Assembly (NCBI GenBank): GCA_026545765.1
Contig: JAIFAC010000221.1
Coordinates: 1-64,000, forward strand
From: Plantago major
Lineage: Eukaryota > Streptophyta > Magnoliopsida > Lamiales > Plantaginaceae
Length of the DNA: 64,000 nt
Reading direction: 5' to 3'
Shown: positions 49,034 to 61,400 of the stretch, one piece after another
Layout of the letters: every line of letters starts with the position of its first letter
Numbering within the stretch: position 1 is the first letter of the stretch
Notes under the pieces: model-generated
What the model was told of the DNA's origin: nothing
The model's input: only the letters and a program-made list of their open reading frames with translations
Databases searched by the model: none
Position numbers and translations under genes: made by a program

Positions 49034-50582
49034 CGGCTGTTGTGGTGATCTGGATCCGGATGTTGAAGGTGATGCAGTATGGGGCCTATCCAGATCTGCT
49101 TGAGACAGACTTTTAAGTGTTGAGGCAATGTCAATATCCTCGACACTAGGTTACTACTCATCGAGCATCTTGAATATGTTTAAGTGTCACTTGCTCGATG
49201 ATGTGTTTTGTCGATGACCTTGGACACAATTGCTTCTTGACAACCTTTGATGTGGGTGCTTTTTCAGCAACCTTTGATTTGGGTGCTTTTTCAGCAACCT
49301 TTGATTTAGTTGCTCTTTCAGCAACCTTGGGGATTATTGCTTCCCCATCATCTTCAGATTCCTCATCGAAATCTGGGACTGAATTATCAACAATCCATGC
49401 TGCTTCTGTAGAGAGTGTTTGAAGTCTTTCACTGCTTTTATCAACATTAATGAGTTCATCAGCAGTGGATTTAGCATTGATGAGTTCATCAATTTGGGTG
49501 GTAGATATCGAGTCGACATCCACAATAGGTATGCCTTCTAATTTGCCGAGACTTCTTTCGTGAAGTTACGGGCTTTTTAGTCAACGGTACCCTTAGATAC
49601 CTCTTGATATTTCATTTCTTGGAACCTTTACGAGATCGATAACCTTTTCATCATATTTGTATATTAATATTTGTAGAAGCGGGTTATCTTGTTGGCTATG
49701 TCGACCTTCTCTCTGAGCTCGATGCGAGCTTCTCCGGAAGAAGCATATCTTTAGTCCATAGCTTACTGTGGCTTTTGGCTCAGCAAGGCCCTCTTAACGA
49801 TTTTAGGCTCAAAGCCTTGAATCTTCTTCAAAAATTTCATAAAGGCGTACTTCCCCCAATTTCATAAAGGCGCTCTTCACAAATTTCATAAAGGCCCTCC
49901 TTTTGTTCTGTTGATTCAACAAGAACATCATCATCCAGCGTTCTTGGCTTATTTGGTCGGCACTTCCTTGTAGACCATCAAAGCATCTGTGAAGAATGCA
50001 TGCACACATCCAGTGAACAGCGGATGTACGGTTACGATGTTATAAGTTTGAAGTCGATGGGTGTATCTGATTTTTCAAGATCACACACATCACTGTAAAG
50101 TTGCTTTACACCTTCAAGGAGATCATCATCCTTGGTGTTTATTTCAAAATCATTTCCATGATTTTGAAGTTCAAATAACTCACAGAAAGTTGTCAAGTTC
50201 AAAAGGATGTCCTTTCCTTGAACTTTTGATTTCTGAACACTATCTCAGTGCCTTCAGAAACACAGGAAATAATCCTGGAATTGTTATAGATTTCCAACAC
50301 ATCCAGTGAGGAAATTCCACTGGGAATAGCAGACATGAAACCCTTGATTTGTGCCTTTTCAAGCATACCAAGAATCAATTTCCTATCAGCCTGGTTTTCA
50401 ATAGCAGCAACTAGGTATTCCTCAATCATGGCACCTCCACAAATCATCCTGTGATTTGAAGTCCAATGGTCAGGATTGAAGTCTCCTATCAACCGATTGT
50501 TCTTGATAACCAACACTGGTGCTTGTTTTTCAGATGCAGGTAGTAGCACAGGATTTACGGGTAAAACACGTTTTGGAGCCAT
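49034..50582 (-). CDS. N-terminal part of the unrecognised repetitive coding unit
   Basis: ATG at 50582 opens a clean 127-codon frame: MAPKRVLPVNPVLLPASEKQ, then VLVIKNNRLIGDFNPDHWTS, NHRMICGGAMIEEYLVAAIE, LILGMLEKAQIKGFMSAIPS and ISSLDVLEIYNNSRIISCVS. Downstream are an acidic block, a block with CMHSSQML/MCACILHRCFD at about 50,000, and a 121-codon frame (49523-49158) with a tandem KVAEKAPKS repeat and acidic EESEDDGEA. It ends near SPSTSGSRSPQQP at the solo LTR. A TATA box lies 190 bp upstream. I recall similar proteins next to SIRE-type copia pol genes or annotated as plant transposon proteins, but cannot confirm this. Treat as an element-associated extra ORF of unknown function, interrupted by two insertions and otherwise decayed. 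Confidence 0.5.
49239..49330. repeat. 30-bp tandem repeat (KVAEKAPKS units)
   Basis: Three to four copies of CAGCAACCTTTGATTTGGGT plus GCTTTTT; on the minus strand it encodes a Lys/Ala/Glu repeat. Confidence 0.85.
49836..49905. repeat. 27-bp tandem repeat, three units
   Basis: AATTTCATAAAGGCG with a variable 12-bp tail, three times; on the minus strand it codes FMKFxKSAFMKLG-type units. Confidence 0.75.
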
Positions 50583-50769
50583 CTCTTTAAATAGTGAAAT
50601 TCTTGAAAGTCGAGAAGAGATTAAGGTAGGAGATTAGTGATTCTTTGCACAAAAACTAATTAGGAGTCAGTATTTGCAGCGAAGATTTGCAGGCAATTTG
50701 GGAAATTTTGCTGTTTTTATGCAAGTGCAAATGTAGGATTGAGCAAAAGTAAATTCTTTTGCAAAAATC

Positions 50770-50781
50770 CTATATATATAG
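50770..50781 (-). promoter_or_regulatory. TATA box before the 50,582 ATG
   Basis: A CTATATATATAG block about 190 bp upstream of the MAPKRVLPV start, followed by an untranslated stretch without other ATG-rich frames. Position and sequence fit a plant core promoter, suggesting the unit is transcribed on its own. Confidence 0.5.
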
Positions 50782-51179
50782 CAACACAAATCTCAACAGA
50801 CATATACATACAAATTGATTTTGTGCATATGTATACGTATGCGTCTTGAGCGACGTGGGTGAAAACTACTTTGCATTAAATGCTAGTGGGCCATAACTGT
50901 TTTTACAGTCCACTACTTTTTAGCGAGATTAAATTTTGGCCGTTGAATCTGGAACGCCCATTTCATGAAGGCTGGGATTGCTTTGATTTCCAGCAATTAT
51001 CACAATCACTTCATGTAATCGTGCCCAATTAATGAACTTTGGTGAGTAGCTATCTGAATCACATTTCTTCTGTGTGACTAAGGGACAGTTTTGTTTTCTG
51101 AATTTATCTTCAAACAATACATCTGTTCATATATTTCACAAATATGAAAATAATACAAAACACGAGAGAGTAGTTGACT

Positions 51180-53932
51180 ACAGATAGTTGTACTACTTTC
51201 TTCTTTTGTGTTCCCCCTCACTGAGTGATCTAGATATCTGAGTACCTGTCTCAGAAATCTTCAAATAGCCATTTTACCCTTTAACCTTTGATATCTGAGT
51301 ACCCGTCTCAGATATCTTTTTGCTATATCATTCACCTTTTGTCTTTGATATTATTGATTACCGTTCCAGATATATTGTCTCTTCTTTTCCCTTCTAACAC
51401 ATAATGAGTTCCTGTCTCACTCACACATTTAGCTCCTTTTAGTATATGAGTTCCCGTCTCAGATACCTTTTTGGTAGGAGTTTTACCTTTTGCCTGAGAT
51501 ATCTGGATACCCGTTCCAGATATATTTTCTCCCGTCTAAGTTACCGTCTCAGGGATTAGAACTTTTCAGTTACTTTGGTAGCTACATTAACCCTAGATTA
51601 TTTCTTAATTATAAGAACCTGTTTTCTTGCAAAGGCTTTTTAAAGATATATGCAAGTTGGTCTTCAGTAACAATCTTGAGTAACTCTATATTGCCTTTTT
51701 CCACATGATCTCTAATGACGTGGTGTCTAACATTAATGTGCTTTGTTCTTGCATGAAACTTAGGATTCTGAGTTATGGCGATAACACTTGTGTTATCCTG
51801 AAAGTGTGAGTTTTCTCTTCATTGATCTCATAGTCTACGAGTTGTTCTTTGTATCCACAATATCATGAAACACAACCGATCAACAATATATTCACCTCTA
51901 CGTGGTGGATGTGGCAATTGAGTTTTGTTTCTTCTTTGAACCATGATATTAATCGCACCAAGAAATTGACAAGTTCTGAAGTGCTTTTCTATCAAGCAAT
52001 GATTGACATAGTCGACATCGAATAGCCAACTAAACTCAATCCTTTGTCTTTTGGATACCACAATCCAACTTCTACGATTACCATTTACATACGAATATTT
52101 TCATAGCAATGTTGTAGTGTGATTGCATTGGATTTATGCGAAATCTAGCACACTCCAAGCGCATATTGAATATTAGGTCTACTTATGAGGTCAGTGAGAT
52201 CGATCAATTTCCTATACTTGTGTTCTTCAACACTCTTATCAGATTCAGTATAGGTCATTTTGGTTCCAATGCTCATAGGTATCTTAGCATTCTTTTCAGA
52301 ATGTTTTAGATTAAACTTGTTGAGCATATCTTTTGCAAACTTTGTTTGACTAATGAATATTCCATCATTAAGTTGCTTGACTTGCAACCCTAGGAAGTAG
52401 TTCAATTCTCCCATCATGCTCATCTCAAATTTACTTTTCATGAGCTCAGCAAAGTCTTCACAAAGTTGCTTGTCTTTAAATCCAAATATAATGTCATCAA
52501 CATATACCTGAACTAAAAGTAGTTTCCCTTCTTGGTGTAAAGTAAAGAGTGTTTTATCAATATCTCCTTTCTTGAATCCATTTTCCAGCAAGTATTTGGC
52601 TAAAGTATCATACCATGCTCTTGGAGCTGTTTAGATCCATCTGAGCTTTACGAAGCTTATAAACTATTCTACTTTACATGGAAACTTCAAAGCAGTGGTT
52701 GTTCAACATAGACTTCCTCGAAGTTCACCATTTAGGAATGCACTTTTGACATCCATTTGATAAACTTTAAAGTCATTATGAGTGCAAAGGCTAGAAATAG
52801 TCTAATTGCATCAATCTTGCAAGCTGGAGCATATGACTCATCAAAATCTAGTCCTTGATGCAGGTGAATCCTTGGCAACCAACCTTGCTTTGTTTCTAGT
52901 TATTTCACGGACTCATTCATTTTGTTTACGAAAACCCACTTGGTTCCAATTACGGATATTCCATCAACAAATGGAACTAGTTTCCAGACTTTGTTTCTCT
53001 CAAATTGATCCAACTCTTCTTGCATTGCAGAGATCCAATCTTGATCCTTCAATGCTTCTTCAATGTTTTAGATGAAACATCCATAGAGAATCTGCATTTC
53101 GACAATTGCTCTCCTAGTTCTAACCCCTTGGTCTAAAGGACCAATCACATCCTTGGCAGGATGATTTCTTATCCATTTTATAATGGGTTTTAAACTAGTA
53201 GGATTAATATCATTTTGATCTGAATGTGAATCAATATGTTCTTGACAGGATACTTGTTGATACGAGATATCGCACGGAAAATGCCATAGATATCGACACT
53301 TTTTAGGTGTTAGAGATATACGGGATTGGATTTTCAACAATCTCATTCTGAAACCTCTTCATGATGAAGATTCTCGAACTTTGTTCCATTTCTGGAATTC
53401 TCATAGGAAATTCTTCATCATGTCTTAGAGTCATCTGGTTGTTACTAAGCAATGGTTGCTTTCCATCGTCAGAGTCATCCTCTAAGTGAATGAAATAATT
53501 GTTTCCTTTTGAGGATTCTTCTTCAGAATCTTTAATCATTAGTTCTTTTAAAATATCTGAGAGTTCTTCATTCAAGAGTACTTTCTTGTTTTCTTCATAG
53601 AAAACTACATGAACAGATTCTTCAATCATTTTAGTTCTTTTGTTGTAAATTCTATAGGCTTTCCTATTAGGAGAATAACGAAGTACTCCTTCATACGCTT
53701 TTGGTTGAAATGTTCTCAAGTATTCTTTTCCATTGTTAAGAACAAAACATCTGCAACCAAACACCCTTAGATGTTTGATACTAGGGGGTCTACCAATCAA
53801 AAGTTCATAAGGAGTTTTGTCATGGTGCTTGTTAATCAAACATCTATTTTGAGTGTAGCAGGCTGTGTTAACAGCTTCAACCCAATAGATTTCTCTTATT
53901 TCATTGTCAGCAAGCATTGTTCTTGCTGCTTC
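51180..53932 (-). mobile_element. Ty1/copia fossil (SIRE-like): integrase end, RT, RNase H, post-pol repeats
   Basis: Minus strand: end of integrase (53917-53303; REIYWVEAVNTACYTQNRCL, TPYELLIGRPPSIKHLRVFG), reverse transcriptase (about 52,800-52,145; LVQVYVDDIIFGFKDKQL), RNase H (about 52,140-51,600; PKFHARTKHINVRHHVIRDH), then a repeat-rich linker (51,550-51,180). The integrase is nearly identical to that of the element at 63.6-64.0 kb, so both are one family. The 5' part is absent because a gypsy element entered at 53,932. Broken, with many breaks. The linker leads toward the coding unit at 50,582 in the same orientation. Confidence 0.9.
51195..51550. repeat. Variant repeats with TATCTGAG/CTCAGATA inverted pairs
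   Basis: Six to seven copies of a TATCTGAG-TACC-CGTCTCAGATATC-like motif spaced 45-60 bp apart. Each copy can fold into a short hairpin. On the minus strand many read KVSETGTHI or KISETGTQIS. Confidence 0.8.
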
Positions 53933-56900
53933 TGTTGATACAGAAATATCTCCAATCCGTCATAGACACTTTAGGAACGAATCCTAAGGCGTCCCAAGTT
54001 GTCTCTGGTCAGAGACCTTCTGATCCGACCCATAGGTTCGATTTGAACCCCAGTCCGACTCACCCGGGTGGAAAGAAACAGGAGGGCCCAAAAGGTAGTA
54101 GGTCCGACCCTGCCAAATGGTCCGTAACCATGGGATCCAGCCCGGACACCCGTCCAGATTCAACATAACAACCTCACAAGAAACCAGTGAAGGCCCTTGA
54201 GTGGCGAGTCCAGTCATCCATCCGGACCGCATCATGCGGATAGTACATGGTGGTGATCTCCGTCTATCATAAGCAGTTCGGATCTATGGTCCGGATCTAC
54301 ATCCTCGGATCTCATGCACGGAAGACTACAATAAGGTCTCAAACTCTCACATTAATGACTAATCTACGAAAGCCCAAGGGAATGGGTTAAGGAGTCGTTA
54401 ATGGGCCTTGACCTATTGAGCATTGTTGGCTCAATCAGGCGACACTTGTGCGATCTGGGGATCCCTCTCAGTTGGGGAGAAATCTACATATATGGCACAC
54501 TCCGATGATAACGGTAAACAATAATCACTTGAACCACGACTCTTATCTGGCGATTCTCATTCTCTACATGAGTAAAGTCTCCATCGATTTGACATTACGC
54601 CAAATCGGGTATAAGGTTCTAACTGACTACTTGTGCGGGTCCTCGCGTGTCATTTCTTACTAGTATGGCGGTTCTTACAAGATTATGCTCCTTGGACCTT
54701 ACGAGCTAGGCACTTGGGATACTTAGTGTGAAGGAAAGCAAGAGAAATTCATTAAGTGGTTAGGGGACTTATACCCTCAACATTTTGGCTCCGTCTGTGG
54801 GAATTCTTTACGAAAAGTTCCGTTCTCTTCAGTAACAGCAAGAACAAGAAGGTCCGTAAGAACCAACGCTACTGTGATCGGGGCCTGCCCAAGGCAAAGC
54901 GAGACCTCCACTAGGAGGGAAGGCGGCGAGAGCCACTTGAAACTCTGATGGACTATCCAAGTGATGGCCACACCACTAATCTCTCTTCAGAGGAGGAAAG
55001 AGCCGATGATCCGCCAACGAGGGCCCAGGTACTCGGGGTCGAAGGACAGGTTCCTCCATCAGAAACACATGGTCCTCCTCCAGGGAGAAACTTCACTGTT
55101 CCGAACGGACAGATCATTCTCCCAAGTGAGTTTAGGATGAGTGAGAATCAGTTTGGCCTCTTGCTCACCACTATCCAAGGATGCTTTGGATCAAACAACC
55201 TCCAGCCACCTCAACCCACTCCTCCTTTGGCAGTTGCAAGGCAAGATGAACCTGCACAATCAAGGTACGAGCACTGTCCAATCCAACAAAGGTTAGGAGA
55301 ACCAGACCAACTGGAGGATCTAAGGAACCTTCTCAACAGGAGAGCCGCTGCTTCTCACGGACACCGGGAAAGAAGCCCAGCGAGACCGCGAGCAGATGAA
55401 GCTGGAACTAGCAAACGTGGGGCTATGCAGCACGAACCAAGAGACCACGTGGTGGAGAGCATCTCAATAGTCCCCATTGATGATCTTCCTCCAGATGTGG
55501 CAATTAACCCAAGAACGGGCGAGAGGCTAAACACCGAGCAGATCTATGTCCACCAGAAAGCCTTGGAGACTCAAATTGCTACTTTGAGCAGAATGGTGAA
55601 GGCACATGAGAAGGTGACTCTGAGAACTCCCAATCCCTTATGTGATGAGATAAGAAGGGAAAGGAAGCGCCCCGACTCCACTATCCCAAATCTTGAGCAC
55701 TATTATGGGGATACTTGTCCTGTGGGGCACCTTACTAGGTATGAGAGCAAGATGGAGACCAACGGCTTGAATGACAACATGAAGGCTCTTAACTTCTCCA
55801 CTACTCTCTTTGGAAAAGAGATGGATTGGTGGACCTCTTTGCCCAATGGCTCCATCAAGTCCTATGCGGATATCGCTTCTCTTTTTCTAAAAAGGTTTGA
55901 GAAAGCAAAAAAGAGGAAGAGATCAGTGGAACACTTGGCAGGAGTAATCCAAAAAGAGCACGAGGATCTTAGAACCTTTCTTGACCGTTTCAATGCTGAG
56001 GTTGAGCCTCACAGCATCAAAGAACGGGTCCGAAACCTGTATGCTAACACTTACAATGATGATCTCAGAAGAAAGCTTTCCAATGAAGAAATCACAACCG
56101 AAAAATACTTGGAAGACATCTGCGAAGGAGTCTTGTATGGGGAGGAGTACAGAAGAAATGTCCCAATAAGATCCGGGACCAAAAAGGGAAAAGAGTCAAT
56201 GAAATAAGAACCCCCTCCCCGACCCGGAAAGTTCGAACAAAAGAAGGAATTTAGAGACAAAAGGGAGTTCTGCAGGGAGAGAACCCCTCCAAGGAGATAT
56301 GCCGAGTATACTCGCCTCAATAGACCAAGATCCGACATCTTGGCCTCTATTGTTGAGAAAAACTTGGACATCTGATGGTCAAAACCTACAAGGAAGCGAA
56401 GAAGAACAAAGCCTCGAAAGAATACTGTAGGTTTCACAAGCACAAAGGCCACTCAACTGAAGATTGTGTCTAGTTGAAAACAGAAATAGAAGGGTTGATA
56501 AGGAGCGAAAAGTTGAAAGAACCAATGTATAAAGAAGAGCCCTCCAGGCACCAGAGAAATGAACAAAGAAGGGAGGAGCGTGGCTCGGAACCTCCGACAG
56601 GATTCTTACCGCCTCCTCCAGCAGAAATTCTACCCCACCATGCCCAAAGATACCGCGGGTACCCTGAAGATGTGGAAATGGAGAACCTCCCCTATAGAGG
56701 GGTTATCAATGCTATAGCAGGAGGACCAGCTGGAGGAGATAGCCGAAACGCAAGGGAGAGGACCGCGCAACATCTAAGAAACAATGATAGAACCTATGCT
56801 CCGCCAACTCTGAAAGGAACAAATGCCATCACTTTCGATGATAGTGAGATTCCCCCACCAACGTCTGGTGGAGGAGATCTCAAAGACCCTGATGTTCCTT

Positions 56901-56978
56901 TGGTTGTCTCTCTAGTCATCACCACTTATAATGTGAACAAAGTACTTGTTGACACAGGGAGTTCCTCCAATGTCATCT

Positions 56979-58263
56979 TGATGAGACAATATTCTAATGT
57001 CTCATTTGGTCCTTTTTAGCGGTCTTTGTGAGTCTTTGTCTTTAATTTTATAGTATTTTTGGTTCGTGTTTACGCTTGGTGTTTTGTTTACATTTTGCAG
57101 GAATCGATGTCTTTTGAGCTAAATGAGAACAAGCTGCTTAGCAAGCATTCAGTCCGCCGCGGCGAGATTTTACGAGCTTGGAGCTGTAAATTGCAAGAAG
57201 GCTCGCCGCGGTGAGAAAATCAGTCCGACGCGGCGAGATTTAGCAAATGTATATCTTCTGCGATTAAAGAAGGCTCGCCGCGGCGAAGGAATTGGTCCGC
57301 CGCGATGAGATTTTGCGAATGAAGCTCTTGTCTTGAAGATTGAATCTCAAGTGGCGAAGGATTACGTCATTGAGGTAAATTATCGAAACCATATATTTTT
57401 CGATTAAGAAGGCTCGCCGCGGCGAGATACACAAGACATAATTTTTGTTTTTTCCTTATTAGCTGAGAATTGGGATTTTTTCTTTCATACTTCTTTTTAA
57501 CCTAGTTTTTGAAAAGAGCTCCTGGATTCAGACATTGACATTGAGACATCTTTGGAGCTTGGTTATTCATTGATTTTACTCATCAGGATTATTGGTATTG
57601 ATTTCTCTATTGCTTTCTTCTTTTCAATTCGTTCTTTATCTTTATCGATTGAATTGTATGTTATTGCATGCGAGTTTCTCATTTATGTTTCGTATGATTA
57701 TTACCATGAATCTCTGTATGCAATTATCTATTATGAGTAGCTAAACACTTTTGAATACAGTAGTATGTGAAGATTATGCATATTCGTTCTAGGGTTTATC
57801 AAATCACTCATATAGGTTAGTCTCGTATAAAATCTTCGTAAAAACCTTCAATTCGATAAGTCCGTATTAAATTTTCTAAATTGTTCATGTTTAAGGATCG
57901 TGAATTGACGACTCACGATTTCTCCAGTATAATATATTCTAAGAAAAATTGGTTGAATCGAAATGATTGATTTACTGTACATCAACCGTGTGACAAATAT
58001 GAGTGTTATCCCTAGTTCGAATTAGCATAATTGGATCTTGCTACTGTATTCAGATTTCTCTCATTGTTAATCATAATCTTAGCTTTAGTCAATCTAGTTA
58101 GAAGTATACAAAACCATCAATCAAGCATTCTTGGCAAGTATACATTTACTCTCAACTTTTCGTAGCTTGATTAATTCCCTAGAGATCGATCACGAGTTAG
58201 GCTTTAGTCTGCAACTACAACTTAATTTCTAATTGCTTTTTAGAGTATAATTTGAGCTTATCA
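56979..58263 (+). mobile_element. Solo LTR E of the Athila/Tat-like gypsy family, plus orientation
   Basis: 1,285 bp, the reverse orientation of LTRs A-D (starts TGATGAGACAATATTC, ends TTTGAGCTTATCA), flanked by the 5-bp duplication CATCT (56974-56978 and 58264-58268). It sits in the protease region of the host gypsy element. Confidence 0.95.
57154..57426. repeat. Array of GC-rich CTCGCCGCGGCGAG palindromes
   Basis: Six copies or near copies at about 57154, 57204, 57229, 57271, 57297 and 57412 in an otherwise AT-rich LTR. The same motif occurs in LTRs A, B and D (for example 43015-43050 and 48525-48605). Confidence 0.9.
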
Positions 58264-58426
58264 CATCTCCATGAGAACTGTGGAACAGATTCACTTGGGC
58301 AATATTCAATACGGGCGCGTATACACCTCCTTGGTAGGATTTGGAGGTTCCATAGTTCGCCCCATTGGAAGTATACCCTTACAAGTCTCTATGGGGACCT
58401 TCCCGACAAGAGTGACTGAGATAATT

Positions 58427-61400
58427 TGTTAGGAATATCTGTTTAAATTTTGATCAGCAACCTAATGACTTATCTTAGCTCAGAAAGGTGATTAGTACTC
58501 TTGGTTCACTTGAACATTGTAAAAGAGGAAACTCACTAAGTATGATAGTCCAGCAAATCTTGTATAGGATGTTAGGTCTCGAAATGTAATTTTTATTTTA
58601 TGAAGAAGACCAAGAAGAAAGACATCCGGCAGGAAAAAGTTCAACAAATTTTGAAGACTTGAAGATTGCACAAGATTGCTGAGGACAAAGGTTTTTCAGA
58701 TACCTATGACCAGATACCTTGAAGACATAAGAGTTTTTAAATAAACAGTGTTACAAGAGATATCGAGGCGAAAGGTTTACGAAACAAGGAAAGTGCCTGA
58801 GATATCCACTCAGATACCTTGGACATAAACTATATTTCTGAAAAGAAATATTTTATAACAAAGTTGTTTCAACAAGTGGTATCTGGAGTTGTGATAATCT
58901 ATGGAAAAGAACATGCAAAGCTTCAGAGAACTCTGATAGAATAAGATCTACGTCTGATGCATAGTTAAGTTGGCACTACATGAAAAAGTATAATCTGATG
59001 CATTAAATGCAGACGAAAGTCGAACAAAATGATAGCTTCAGAAGAAGAAGACAAACGTACTACAGTACTATACTCAGATATCAATAGTTTGAAATTGAGT
59101 TAAGTATAACGGATACTATTCAAACGGCACTCAAATTCATCTATAAATATCAACACTTAGACTGCTTGAGAAGACACCTTAGAACACACAGAACTTACAC
59201 CAAGAACACTGAATACTCACACAAGCTCTCTCAAGCACACTACTTACCTTCAAGCTTTCTGTTGCGACCAAAGCTCTTGATTCTATGTAGCACAAAAGTT
59301 CTAAGTGTCCTGATCCTTAACAAGCATTGTTATTTATGAAAGAGTTGAACTAAGATTTCATATATGAGTTTCATTCTCTTAAACACTTATCATAGACTTG
59401 GGTCAGTAAAGAACAAGATACCATACATTGCAAAGTGTATTAAGTATACTTGATTCATAGAGCTATCTGAATAATTGAACAAGTTATTAAAGAAGCTCAC
59501 CTGACAATTTACCTTAACTAATACCTTAATCGGCGTGGAGTACAGGAAGTACTTAGTTTGGGAAACTAAGGAATAACTCCAAGGTTATTGAGCACAGGAA
59601 GTACTTAGTTTGGGAAACTAAGGAATAGCTCAAAAAGGTTTCTGAGTACAGGAAGTACTTGGCTGTGAAAGCCGGGGAATAATTCAGGGGGAACACTCGG
59701 TTGGGAACCTAGTGTATTTAGGAATCGAGAAGATATTTGTAAGGTTACATCATTTATCTGTCTAAGTGGATTCTAGGTCTGAGAAAGGCCGAAGTGGATT
59801 AGTTGAAGGATTACATACCTTGGATACCACTGTAAAAAGACTTGTGTTATTTACTTTCTGCAGTCTAGTACTTGTTTTACCTATCTTGCAAAGTACTTAC
59901 ACTTATCTTGCTGAGCACATGCACTTATCACAGAAAAGTCTTCTGCTCTCTGAAATTAAGTATCAAATATCTTCACAGATATATGAGAAACTGTGCTTAT
60001 CGACAAAAGTTTTAAAAGACTATTCACCCCCCTCAGGTCTTTTACTTTGCGTTATCTGGACCAACAAGTGATATCGAGCGGGGAGGTTCCCAAGCCTTAC
60101 TTGAACCTAGATCAGATAAGTGCCCACTAAGCACTTTTCACCTACACTTGATTTGTTTGTTTAGTGTGTTTTTGTAGGATGTCTTTAAGTGGCGCCCCAA
60201 TTCTCAAGCCAGAATTATGAAAATGGAAGAACAACATGATGCTCCTAGAAGCCATCGGTGTGAAATGATCGAAGTAATAAAGAATGGCCCGATAGTCATT
60301 CAACAACTCGAAACAAGTCATAGAGGTTTCTAATGGTAGAGAGAGAACAAAGCGATGGGTCTTCACAAGCGGATGTGTCGACCCGGTGGGAGACACCCGG
60401 TCAAGTCATTCTGAACGAAGACCGAGAGCTCTGGACATCGGAAGATGCAGAGAAATCATTTGGATGGTCGAGCTCATAATATCATCATCGTTCAACTCGA
60501 GCACATACGATTGTAAACTATGGGGTGCAAAAGCGGCGAAAGTGGCACAGCGGTGATTGAAGAAATGCTGTCTTTGTCTTGAGAAAACAAAGGAAAATAA
60601 GTTCGAAGTTTTGAAGCTCAAATTCCAAAACTTTAAACAAGGTCCCACGGAGACTCTTGAAGAACTAGATTTTCGGTTTACAACACTTATGAGGGATATG
60701 GCTGCACTTGGTGAGAGTAATAGATATACCCAGTCAGAAAAGATTAAGACTATTGTGAGAAGTCTAAATCATAGCAGGAACACACAAAGTTTTTCTACTT
60801 TAACGAGGAATGCGGATATCACTCATGTGGAACTTTTCTCTCACCTTGCTTTGTTGACTATGAGACAACTCGAAGAGAACAAACAAGCGAGAAGTTGCGA
60901 ATGTTGCTCAAGGAACTTACGAAAGAAGAAAGGAAGGAGGTGGTGAGGATGCTCTTCTTGTAAAGCAAATGGGAAAATATGTCCGAGAAATTGAGAGAAG
61001 AAAATCAAGAGAAGTGAAAAAGCATCTAGGCTCAAACTATCACCATTACAAAAATATGCAAAGCTCCTTTGAACAAATCATTTCGAGAAAGCATCAAATC
61101 TTGAGGAAGCGAAATCGAACGATATCTGTTTCTATTGTCGAAACCTGGTCATTTCAAGAAGGATTGCCTTCAACAAACTAAGGCGGTGACAAGAAAGACA
61201 TAAGAATCTTGAAAAGAAGTCGAGAGCTATGCTCCTTGAAGAAAGGAAAAGATTCAAATCCATTTGGATGCTCTAGATATTGAGTCGATTACGAGGATGA
61301 GGATTGAGATGATTCCACCTGCCTTCCCGAAAATGCGGTGTTTCTCATGAAGTAATTGACTTTGGTCAAAAGAAGAAAGAAGTGTGTGGAATGGCTGAAG

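Larger units (their letters stand above)
53933..58426 (+). mobile_element. Ty3/gypsy element (Tat-like) inserted in copia integrase, itself interrupted
   Basis: The 5' LTR 53933-54782 (850 bp) has ends TGTTGA/TCAACA. The primer site TTGGCTCCGTCTGTGGGAA begins at 54785. Gag is a clean 419-codon frame (54948-56207; ALNFSTTLFGKEMDWWTSLP, YADIASLFLKRFEKAKKRK), followed by a further gag/protease part (56474-56978) reaching VLVDTGSSSNVIL. A solo LTR follows, then the protease resumes (58264-58426; TSLVGFGGSIVRPIGSIPL) until another element enters at 58,427. The rest and the 3' LTR are outside the window. It looks fairly young; interrupted by two insertions. Confidence 0.9.

Noticed and set aside
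51195-51550. CRISPR-like spacing of short repeats
   Set aside because: Repeats are degenerate, spacers are not unique, the genome is eukaryotic, and the stretch fits repeat-peptide coding after a copia pol.
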